Source of the DNA: Micromussa lordhowensis
Lineage: Eukaryota; Cnidaria; Anthozoa; Scleractinia; Lobophylliidae
DNA length: 64,000 nucleotides
Assembly (NCBI GenBank): GCA_964020085.1
Contig: OZ026600.1
Coordinates: forward strand, 26,716,738 to 26,780,737
Reading direction: 5' to 3'
In this document: positions 27,701 to 37,153 of the stretch, in pieces
Position numbering within the stretch: position 1 is the first letter of the stretch
How the letters are laid out: each line of letters starts with the position of its first letter
Notes under the pieces: generated by a model
Seen by the model: only the letters and a program-made list of their open reading frames with translations
What the model was told of the DNA's origin: nothing
Database searches by the model: none
Made by a program: the position numbers and the translations under genes

Positions 27701-30483
27701 GTTACAAATTACGATTAAAAACTGTACAACCATGATAATAAAAAGCCTTTTTTGTGCCCTCTAATTTAATGGTGGGCAGACGGAGACGATCGCTTTGCCG
27801 CGTCCTTCTAGGTAGAACGTCTCTATTAAAATAAAAATAGTCCATTAAAAATTGCGGGCAGCGCTTATTTAAACACTTCTTAACTAGTTTAAGTACATGG
27901 GTCTCACGTCTTAACTCCAGGGAAACATAACCAAGATGATCTAGCGCATCGTCACTGCTGTCAGTTTGCATGACTATCCGTGCCGCGCGTCTCTGCAACC
28001 TCTCTATCCTATGAGCATTCGAAAGTCCACAACAGTTCCAAACGGAATCGCAGTAGTCAAGTTGTTTTGGTCACATACAAAATCTTCTTTAAATGAACGG
28101 AAACCTGAAAATAGTAGTTCACTAAGGTAGAAAAACAGCAACGTCTGAGATAATATTAAACCATTAAGGAACAAAGATGGTCAAGGATGATGAAGATTGA
28201 CACAGATTACAAATGACAAATTTGAAAGATTTAAAGCCTAAGCATTTCACTCCTTTAAGCTCTACTGTAATTAATTAAGTGTCTTTATTTTCTGTTTTTT
28301 TTTTTTTAACCAGGATTATGAGGACACGGGAAGTGAAACCAATAGCAACCCGTCGTATTTTGAATGTGACTTTCCTCAGTGTAATGCTGTAAGTTTCTTT
28401 GCTTTGTTTCGTAGTCTTTGTAAAAATAAATTGCTTGCAAAAATTGTAGTTGGTGGTGAGAAATTGTATGTGGCAACTCTACATCCTGTTTAAAAATCAA
28501 TGAGTAGCCAGGGGGCGTAATTGAAAAGTTAAGAAGACGTTCTCTGGTTAAAAGGTTTGAAAAACACCGAGCTTTCAATTGCCAGTCTGCAATCTTTAAG
28601 GATTGCAGGCTGTAGATTGCAAAGCTCAGTGTTTTTCAAACCTTTTAACCAGAGAACGTCTTCTTAACTTTTCAATCTACATCCTGTGTTCAGAACTTCC
28701 GATGCATCATAGCTTCAATTTAGCAGTAAAGGTTTTTTCTTAGAGTCTTGCTTGCATTATCGCATAAAATGATTGCCTTAATTTTCCTGATCTTTTCCTG
28801 TTTTTAGAAATTTGTTTCAAGACAGGCTCTAAATGGTCACATACGTGTTCATGGAGGAAGGTATTGTAATCTATGCTTTGTGTTTGATTGTTTTGCACTG
28901 GCAAAAGTGTTGCTAGGTTGCCATGAGAACTACTGTTTTATTGGTTATGCTGTTGCGTCAAAGTCTCGTTGTTCAACTTAAAGCAGTGGTAAGAATGTAC
29001 TTCGGTGAATCTGCAGAAAAAAAACACAAAGAAAAAAAACAATATTAATTAAACTGAGTTGACTTTTACTACTGTATTAATAACATTTCTATCATTGGTA
29101 AAGGCAATTATTGCGTTCAAAAGGTTTCGGAATTGTGGCTTCACCATAACATCCCCCACTGCAGACTTGTCCACTCCCAGGAAGATATTATCAAAAAAAT
29201 GTTGAGTTTATAGTCTTTTTCTCACACTATAATGTATATTTTTTTGGCCTCTTTTATCCTTTCCACCATTGAAGACTGCAATTTAGGCAGTTGAGAGCTT
29301 GTGTTTTAAAAATATTTTAAGACAGAGAGTGCTTTTAGTTTTATCATTTATCTGAGTTTGTTTTGCTGCAACTTATGTATCTACTATATATTGCCTACAG
29401 CTTCATGAAGCCCTCAGAACCAAGGCGTAATAAAAACCGAAACACAACTGGTCCATCTACTAATGGAGCAAGTTCAGGACATGTGACTGGGAAGAAGAGA
29501 AAGTCTCCATCGCCCGCCCCTGCCGCAGTCGTCCCTGATTTAAATAACCCAGATGGTCCGTTACCAGAGTTTGCATGTAAAGTTTGTGGCAGGTTGGTAG
29601 CAGTTTTTGTCTTTTCTTTGTGCATAGTTCCTTCTGGCTTCCTTCAATAACCTTTTAAAGGAAGTCCCAAGAATGATCAAAAAAAATTTTTTTCCTTGCA
29701 AATAAACTGATAAAACGATGATGAGAATCTTCGACATCATCCACCAGGGGAAATATTGTTCTCGCAGTTTTACAGCTACTTAAGCAATTGTAAATTAAGT
29801 CTGGCAAAATGATTCCTGTTCCAAGCAGACCCATACCCAGGACTGTTGCGATGCTGCGGCAACTGAGTAACCTCAAGAATTTATATTTTATATTATGTAT
29901 TCTCCAAACTACCTGCCATTGTACATCTTGAATGCAAGTATTTCCAAGGATGATCTTGTCCTCTGATCAGTTTCAAACTGCTTTCATTGAGCAAAAACAC
30001 AAAACGCTTTCTTGATGTAAGTGATTGAGTCAGTAATTTTATTTCAACCTGATTAGAGCATCATGTGAGTGGATACCTTTGTGAAATTCTCTCCATTCAG
30101 ATAGTGAAGTGGGCTAGAATCCCATCAAGGAGGGGAGTAGAAATGCCATACTTCTAGTGGCTTCATGCTTAAAAGAACCGGTCTGATGATGCGACTTGGC
30201 TCCTATGCAGACTGTGCGATTTTACCACTTTGATAGACCCTTGGACCTTAATGCTGAACTAGATCTCAAGTAAAATAAGATAATTTGGTTTTATCAACTG
30301 GGTTGGTAATGTGAATTGGCCACCGTAAAGAGATTCGAAAGCTGACGTTTTGAGCGTTAGCCCTCTGTTGGAGCGAACCGTTCGCGCGAAGGGCTAGCGC
30401 TCGAAACGTCAGCTTTCGAATATCTCTACGGTGGACAATTCACATTATCAACCCAGTTGATAAAACCTAATTATCTTGTAATA

Positions 30484-30520
<37 letters not shown>

Positions 30521-30695
30521 TGCCCCCTTTATTCCCAAGTAAAATAGTTAGGTTAGCAAGTCATACTTTCTTGATTTCTCTTGCAGAATATTTCACAAGA
30601 TAAAGAGCCGCTCAGCGCACATGAAAACTCATGTCAAAAGACCGGACGATGACGAAAAATTAGCTGCCAAGATGGCTGCATCCAAGAATCACTGA
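15788..30695 (+). CDS. ZNF541/TRERF1: ZNF541/TRERF1-family C2H2-ELM2-SANT transcriptional co-repressor
   Basis: Fifteen coding exons: 15788-17072, 18458-18797, 19317-20382, 23534-24134, 24975-25017, 25598-25647, 25949-26038, 26542-26645, 26791-26866, 26948-27036, 27261-27374, 28314-28388, 28808-28860, 29401-29592, 30587-30695. All have GT-AG sites and add to 4287 nt, 1428 residues. The N-terminal 430 residues are low complexity. Three C2H2 fingers follow at about 501-585 ([26 protein letters not shown]). Then come an ELM2 domain from about 1113 ([14 protein letters not shown], then [13 protein letters not shown]), a SANT domain at about 1220-1265 ([13 protein letters not shown] ... [10 protein letters not shown]) and two more C2H2 fingers (about 1298 and 1386). 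In vertebrates ELM2-SANT proteins of this family recruit HDAC1/2 (MiDAC-type complexes), so a nuclear chromatin co-repressor role is likely. Five fingers fit ZNF541 best; one gene may represent the ancestor of both vertebrate paralogs. The ATG is the first in a long exon behind an acceptor at 15673. Confidence 0.93.
17073..18457 (+). other. Intron 1 (coding) of the ZNF541-like gene
   Basis: Donor GTAGGT after residue 428, acceptor TTTTGCAG. AT-rich. It contains chance ORFs on both strands (for example 17199-17609) that resemble nothing known. No repeat recognised. Confidence 0.7.
20383..23533 (+). other. 3.15-kb intron of the ZNF541-like gene
   Basis: Donor GTAAGT, acceptor TTCCACAG. A SINE fills about 20497-20784. 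The remainder is AT-rich with no recognisable element or exon. Confidence 0.7.
20497..20784 (+). repeat. tRNA-derived SINE, GGGCAAGACACTT family
   Basis: Degenerate B box GGATTTGAACCC (about 20551), then the shared body: GGGCAAGACACTTTA (about 20592), ATAAATGGGTACC, AATGCTGGGGTAACCCTG, then TCGCTTCATG. The same body occurs at 30106-30217, 61313-61556 and 63777-64000. It lies in an intron of the ZNF541-like gene. Confidence 0.75.
24135..24974 (+). other. Intron of the ZNF541-like gene, no element seen
   Basis: 840 bp, AT-rich, donor GTAAGC and a long poly-T tract before the acceptor at 24973-24974. Nothing further recognised. Confidence 0.6.
25039..25208. repeat. Foldback element in an intron
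   Basis: Arms ATATGTTGCAGGTCAAGATG (left) and the inverted TTTTGACCTGCAACATATAT (right) pair, as do the inner arms TCAGGTTAAAAT / ATTTTAACCTGA. It begins about 20 bp after the exon ending at 25017. Confidence 0.7.
27503..28065 (-). mobile_element. 3' fragment of a non-LTR retrotransposon (CR1/L2-like)
   Basis: The minus strand encodes the end of a LINE reverse transcriptase [13 protein letters not shown], then [31 protein letters not shown] and a terminal FNRNL stop at 27702. About 200 bp of 3' UTR and a (TTC)n tail near 27510 follow. The catalytic RT core is absent, so this is a 5'-truncated dead copy. It sits antisense in the intron of the ZNF541-like gene between 27374 and 28314. The clade is a guess. 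Confidence 0.8.
28521..28675. repeat. Near-perfect palindromic foldback element
   Basis: The left arm 28521-28575 (TTGAAAAGTTAAGAAGACGT start) is repeated inverted at about 28624-28675 with very few mismatches, and a short loop is centred near 28598. It lies in an intron of the ZNF541-like gene, about 130 bp after the exon ending at 28388. Confidence 0.85.
30106..30217 (+). repeat. SINE 3' fragment, GGGCAAGACACTT family
   Basis: Matches the 3' half of the SINEs at 20497 and 63777 (GCTAGAATCCCATC, GGGGAGTAGAAAT, GTGGCTTCATGC). The tRNA-like head is missing. Confidence 0.6.
30276..30478. repeat. Foldback element ahead of the last exon of the ZNF541-like gene
   Basis: The arms AAGATAATTTGGTTTTATCA and its inverted copy ending TTATCTTG pair over about 90 bp. 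The inner region includes CGAAAGCTGACGTTTTGAGC and its inverted partner. It ends about 110 bp before the acceptor at 30586. Confidence 0.8.
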
Positions 30696-31336
30696 CTTTA
30701 GTAATTTCATTCCCAAAATTGAACCTGTTCATATCATATATTAATTCTACAGTTTAACTGTATAGCATTATTTATGTACATGTTATAACTAAGTTATTCT
30801 TAATTTATATTTTTTGGACCAAAGAGTTGAGGTGAAAATGGAATGTTTTCACATCGCTGATCGCTAACTTCTGTATAGTAGTCTTAAAGTGGCATTACAA
30901 ATTGTTGTCATGGTGACATACATTTTGAAATTGGTGCTCATTGCATTACAGCTATTGTATTTATAGTGTTAAATTGTATTCTCTGGCACAAAGGGGAAAA
31001 CTTGGGTTGGGGTGGGAAAATGAGAAACTGCCAGACAAAGATTACTATTTTTTGTTATGGAAATATTAAAAAACCTGATTATTTTGCATGACATTTTGAC
31101 ATAAAAGTCAGGTCATTCCCGGATCTTTATAACAAAATTAGAAACCAGACATACACAGTGTGTGTACGACAATAATTACTGTGTCGGAAAAGATCTGGGA
31201 CAGAGGTAATCCGTCTCTTTTCTTTTCTTGTGATTAGGATGCGATATGGTCTTATAGGTGGTTTGCAACCATTCCCGAGAGATTCAATTGACAAAGATCC
31301 TGGTGGCCATGTTGGATGATGACAACAATAAAACTC

Positions 31337-31382
31337 ATTACAATTCTTTTGTTAATGGCCTACAATTCTTTTGTTAATGGCC
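31337..31382. repeat. Short tandem duplication in the 3' UTR
   Basis: TACAATTCTTTTGTTAATGG occurs twice in direct succession (about 22-bp unit). It lies in the presumed 3' UTR of the ZNF541-like gene. Confidence 0.6.
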
Positions 31383-32623
31383 ATCCAACATGGCAACATG
31401 ACGTCAGTTGCAAACGACATATTGGATCAAGGGAATTCTTTACAAATGTTCCCATGTTGCTTTGTGAGTTTTGCTAATCACAAGAGACTAGGAATGGCGG
31501 GATCTGGGAATGCTTTACATGTTCACCAGGTGTTGATGGAGTTGAGCTTTGTCTTCTGGTGACAGACGAGTCATTTTTTTTAAAAAAGAAATTAGAGAAG
31601 GTCTCTATTTTGTTTTATCATGTCTTAAAAACAAAATAATTGTTGCAGTGCAGCGGAAAGAAAGGTTTTGTACATAGTCTAATTTGAATCATGTAGAAAT
31701 ACACGTGTGGTGAAAAAGAAACTCCTTTTCTTCAGTTCATTTGGCTTGGACACTTCCTCAGCAAATGCACCAAAATTGTTAGCCAGGATATCAGCCATGT
31801 CCTCTGGTAACTTACTCCACAGCAAGATACCAGATGAGACAAGTGGAACTAAGGTCACAAAAGTATGTCCTTTGTTTCCATTTCAAGGTTAATGAAAATT
31901 TACAAAAATGTCACCAAGTGTGTTGTTAAGGAGCTATTTTTGCATGAGGTGTGACAACAAGAGTTATCAAATAAAATGATTGACCGAAACTTATTTTTCA
32001 TCTCTAAGTTCATGGTTTTTGTGTTTGAGGCATTCTAAAAGCATCTTTGACTAAAGGTGGTTTCTAACGACGTTGAAGTTGAGTGTTAATACTCGCGAGT
32101 TTTAGTTCGATTCGAACCAATCCCAAGGAGGTGACTAATTTGAAACAAGTTGGTTTAATCCGTTAAAATGTAACCCGTGCACCTTCTATGGCCTTATGTG
32201 CGGACGCGCACGAAGAGGATTAAGTAGGAACACTTCCCAGAGCACTGAGAAAATTAAAGGTAGTTAATATATGCTGAAAATTTCCTTTGCATTTCTTTTC
32301 AATGCATGAGTCCAGGACATTTTAAAACTGCATGGTGAAGTGGGCCTGGAAACTAAACTTAGTCAAAGAACTGGAATGGACAAAGGAACTTTAATGTTAG
32401 AAATTTGAAGATGTTACTTTATCAACTCTGTATATAATACTGTTGTGAAATATCACTGGATATTAAAGCCTCTTACAGAGGCTGGCATAAAGTTAATGCA
32501 TAGCATCGTGTACATTTGCAAATTCTCTCTAGGAACTTAGAAAAAGGAGAGGTTATCTAATTTAAAAAGAGCTTCCGTGCTCTATTTTATAGGAACGTTG
32601 CTCTAGCTAAATTAAGATATTCG

Positions 32624-32629
32624 AATAAA
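32624..32629 (+). terminator. Distal poly(A) signal candidate, ZNF541-like gene
   Basis: AATAAA followed by a T/G-rich stretch (CTTGTATTTATTGG), a good cleavage-site context. A nearer candidate lies at 31970. Confidence 0.4.
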
Positions 32630-32814
32630 GCTTGTATTTATTGGTTCTTGAAACGTGAAGTCCCTGGGTAGTACTCCGAGAGGGCCTCGGCAAGAGCTTA
32701 TGCCGGTTTCCATATCATAGAAATCTCTCTGTCTCCCGCGAATACCTGAATAGGTGAATAGTACAATTTATGTGTATGGACAGAACTCTAGAGGGGCTAT
32801 GGAAGTCCGGATTT

Positions 32815-33007
32815 TTAGACCATTTCCGAGTTACCTAAAGCCTCTCTTTCAAAGCGAGGCCTGGTGCACAAGCATTCATATGAATGAATGAACGAGTTTA
32901 ATTTGTATATGAATTTCCATGTGAATGAAATCTCATTTTCATATGAAAGGATGAGCACCAAGACTTGCTTTGAGAAAGAAACTAAAGGTAATTCGGAAAT
33001 GGCTTAA
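32815..33007. repeat. Foldback MITE, ATAGACCATTTCC family, copy 2
   Basis: Shares with 5826-5999 the ends (AGACCATTTCCGAGTTACCT), the GAGGCCTGGTGCA block and the inner ATTTCATATGAAAG arm. It differs by a small insertion (ATGAATGAACG region), so the two copies have diverged. Confidence 0.8.
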
Positions 33008-35290
33008 CCCTGACGGGCAGGACAGGGGGGAAGGGGGAGGGGAACGGTATCCCCTTTTTGCCTCGTGACTAAAGTCACGTGGACACGAGGTAATGGGGAG
33101 TTCGAAACATTCCTGTATAACCATTCTTTGCGTTCCTAATGTAAGATTCCTGTGAAGATATTTCGGTAGATAGACATGGTTCAGGCAACTTGAGGGTTAA
33201 TCAATTTTGGCTTTGAAAGACGGGTACAAAACGGGCGATAAATTGACAGCGTTTGGTGCTATTGACTTTCGTACATTTCTGCGAATAAGAAAACAGGTAT
33301 ACTCTACAAAAATTAATTGTTAAGTCTATGATCAATATCGCACTGTTCAGCAAAACAATGTTGACGAAAAGTCAACGAATTTGTCAAGGTACATGGAATT
33401 CTTCTGCTCCTTTCACTCACAAAGATGAACCACAAAGATACAGTTGTCAACATTTCGTCTTACAAATTGGCTGAAGAAGAACTTGATATTTTGAATTGCC
33501 ATTAAACCACCTCATCTAAAAAAAAGTCACGTTTTCACAACATTTGGACTTCTTCACGAAGATTTTCAAAGACATCTCGCGGACCAGAGCAAAGCCAATC
33601 AAGTAAAAAGTAAATACCTGACTTAACGAAACTTAAAATACTGAAGAAACTAAAAAAAAAACAGACATCATTATCTTTAGATATGTTAAAGCCTCTTTTA
33701 TCTCTTTTTTGCTACATCATTTATCTCTTTTTGCTTTATCTTTTACTACACGGAAAAAGATAAAAGATAAAGCAGAAGAGATGTACCGTACGAAAAAGCT
33801 CTGCTTGCAGGGTGCAACCGGTTAGGTTATATGGTTTACCTAGCTAAATTACATAAAGTAAAAGTTCTAGATCAACTGTTCCTCCTTTTAGACTGATTGT
33901 CTAAAAGGCACTTACAACTACAACTTAACTACAAGGGAAGTCTGAAATAATTAAATCTTTATAAGAGTATAAACTGATAAAGAGAAGTAGATAATTTTAT
34001 AGCCATGACAACTAATAACACATGATAACATTATATACATTAACATATTATGTAAACTATAAAAGGACACATAATAAGGCTTGGAAAGGTGACAAAATTT
34101 AACGAAAGACTAATCTACCAGATCATAAGGGAAATGACACAACTGCAATCTAAAATAATTTGAATATTCACAAATAACTAATTATTTAACTAATAATCTT
34201 TAACAAGATCGCTTTTTACTGATTTCTTAAATTTTGATAGTCGTTTTTATACGTTTCGCGCATCCACGACTTAAAAACTGCTTGTGTAGAGGTCAGTGTA
34301 GTGATTTCGGATTAATCCTGATCCGGTAAAATCCGAAAGGAACTCATCCTTAGTAACTGATCTGTTCGTTTTCTGATGTTTCACTGCTCTACAATAACTG
34401 GAGACATTTTCCGCCGATAAAGTTGATAACGTTAATAAAATCGATACTTATTCATTTAAAAATCAATACTCACAGAGTATCACTTTATAAATTTCCGATA
34501 CAATTATTGATAATCGATTTAATCGATTCAACACGCTGGCTCTAACGACACGAGGCAGCCCCAAGGGCCTTTGATTCCTTAATTGTAAAAGCAGTTTTGA
34601 GAAAATCCTCATGAAGTCAGTCAATGCTACAAAAGTGACTTTTTTTGCCAGGGTGGGGAAGGTCATGTGTTTTTCAGCCCACTCAGAATTTGTGGTATTA
34701 ATCCATAACCCACGCTGTTCGCCATCCAAATGTTGCATAAATAATTGTTGTGAAACGGTCTTGGGAGGTCTGCATATTCTTAAGAGTCTTAAGAGGGTAT
34801 CACAACTATAGTTTAGAAAGCAGAGAATTACTCTCTTACTAGAATTACTCTCTTTATATCGCCACGTCACGCTGACATACAAGTGCATTCTCAACTATAA
34901 ATGAAATTTCCCTCGGTTGTGGAAAACATTCCGTCGTTTAGTAGTAATTTTCTTTTTTATATATCACTTTACACGCACTTCTCACAAGTGTATAAAAGAG
35001 AATTTTGTTTTGCACCTGGTCACGCAACGCCGCACTCCATGTACGTGACAGCAAGAACTGTGCAGAAGTCACGTGAGTTAGAACTACAATCCAGAAGCAA
35101 TGCGTTCATTCAGTTAACAGGTTAGTTCAAACTATATTTGGCTTGCAGACATAAGTTGTTTCCTTAAGGGCGCAATCATTGCCTGATCGTCTAGGCCATA
35201 ATTGTCAATCGTATTGTAGTGCAGTACACGTATGGTAGTAATTTTTCTCTTTAAGATGTCTGGATAGCCCCATATAGTTCACCATGCTTG

Positions 35291-35503
35291 CAGCGGTGTG
35301 CGACACTTGCAGACTGCAGACTGCAGACTACAGACTACATTTAGGTCTAAATAGCACTCTGGTTAGCCTGAATAGCACTCAGGTTAGCCTGAATAGCACT
35401 CAGGTTAGCCTGTTTACGGTTAGCTATTGGTAATGGAAATGGAATACAATATTTTTGTCTGTAGTCTGCAGTCTGCAGTCTGCAAGTGTCCACACCGTGC
35501 TTG
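35291..35503. repeat. Foldback element carrying a 21-bp tandem repeat
   Basis: The outer arms (about 35291-35335 and 35457-35503) are inverted and themselves built of CTGCAGA units. Between them, GAATAGCACTCAGGTTAGCCT-type units repeat three to four times (about 35345-35415). Non-coding. Confidence 0.75.
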
Positions 35504-37153
35504 CAGGTACATTTGTATAAGGGAAAAACGAAAAACAGTGTTGATTGTAAGACAATACAAATAACCATAAGCAGTGGAAGGCCACTGCCAAGGAGCCAAG
35601 GAGCTTTCAAGAGCTTATTACAATTTAATGGCAACTACAAAATACAAAAATACAATAAAAAGAAAAAAATGCCATAATAGTCCCGTAAAAGAGTCAAAGA
35701 CCCCATACTCAGACGGACCACCCGACTATTAAAAAGTGCACCATAACAAAAAAAATGTATCAATCTAAATATTAGACATAATAAATCTACAAGGATATAT
35801 ATAAAAAGATCCACCAAAATATACTATGTCAGTTTACAATCTGGATCATTTGTGCTGCCAGTTTAACTTAAATGATAAGTATTGATACTACACTGACCCC
35901 TTTTGTTGTGATATCTCTTGCTTGTCCTTCTTACAAGTACAAGTCTTGTTTTCAGTTTTCTCCCAAATTATATGGGAACTACAAAAAAAATTAGGATTCC
36001 CCTCCCACCTATATTCCCAAGCTTTGAATGAAGGGGCTGAAAGCTAAGGGGCGCTCCCCCAGCCAACCCCTGGGCATTTGAAATTTTGAATTTTTAGTTG
36101 GTTAAATTCCCATGCCCGGGCCAAAAATTATGTTCAAGTGCCCCACCTTAGATTGCATTCCTTTGGGATGACCTGGATCAGGCTCCATAATCCAACGTCA
36201 TTTGGCGGGATCATGTTGCATCAAAGAAACTGGTGAATCTGCTTTGGTTGAGGATTCTTTACCTTCAGACACAACACAAAGTCTTTTAAGACCCTTTTTC
36301 CAGTCCACAATATTAATAGAAGGACATTGTTCTTTGATGCCTTTAAGCTTTCCCATGACTTCACGGCAATATTTTTAAATCTCCTTCTACCTGTCCCATA
36401 TGGTACCAAATTCTCCACCCCAATAATTAGCACTGACATCAAATTCCAGCTTCCCCAGACACATCAACCTGTCAAAATTTAATGTCCAGAATATACCCAA
36501 TGGAGACAGTGATGTCTCTATCTAATCAATTTGTTTTTATCAATAAGTTATATCAATTCTGAGCAGGTGGGATTATTGTGAGACTGGAGAGGGGAGGGCC
36601 GGGGCTATAGCTCTATCACTTTTTTGCCTGGTTTGATATTTTAGGACTCCAGATTTCATGGATAACGACATGCAAATGCATGATAAATGGCAGAACAGTG
36701 AATCCTAATACTTTTTTGTCTTGCGCTTCCACTTAAAAATTCTCTCTGCTCTCCCTGCTCTAGGGGGATGCATTTTCAAAAGCTCCTGATTTTGACCCTC
36801 TTTCTACTCCACCTTCATTTATACATAACATCTTAACTTGTGTAAGTACTTAACCCTGATTAATTGTGATCTCCAGCAAAAGTCTGTGCATATAACAAGA
36901 GAAAATATTGAATAAGCACTGGACTCCTGTACCTATTCAGCCACTTGCTGATATGGGTAGGGACAGTGACATTACCATTTTAAACTGAGTTTTGGTTTTT
37001 GTTGCTATTATTTTTCAATTAAAATATGAGTTTCTTAATGGTATTAAATGAGTGCAACCATTGAACAAGTGTCTTATCAAAAAACTGACAGAGTGATGAC
37101 ACTTTCATGCTAATAGACTTGATATTTCTGGTAGGCTGGAGAAAAAACTGATT

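Larger units (their letters stand above)
30696..32640 (+). other. Presumed 3' UTR of the ZNF541-like gene
   Basis: No gene. Poly(A) signal candidates are AATAAA at 31970-31975 and 32624-32629. A Pumilio-type TGTATATA (32429-32436) lies near the distal end. If the distal signal is used, the 3' UTR is about 1.95 kb. Inference. Confidence 0.45.
32630..37153. other. Intergenic region before the BBOX1-like gene
   Basis: Holds a foldback MITE (32815-33007) and a foldback element with internal tandem repeats (35291-35503). The minus-strand ORF at 34463-34894 has only a vague resemblance to hAT transposase C-termini, and the short ORF at 36221-36442 has no match I know. No BBOX1-like promoter motif is evident. 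Confidence 0.55.

Noticed and set aside
34463..34894. 143-residue minus-strand ORF with a faint FPTLAKK resemblance to hAT transposase C-termini
   Set aside because: The resemblance covers only a few residues, and the expected downstream SER-containing helix is missing. Not enough to call a gene.
35345..35415. Regular direct repeats that could suggest a CRISPR array
   Set aside because: The units are adjacent without unique spacers and lie inside a foldback element in an animal genome.
36221..36442. 73-residue minus-strand ORF
   Set aside because: No family recognised; may be a decayed mobile-element piece but cannot be supported.
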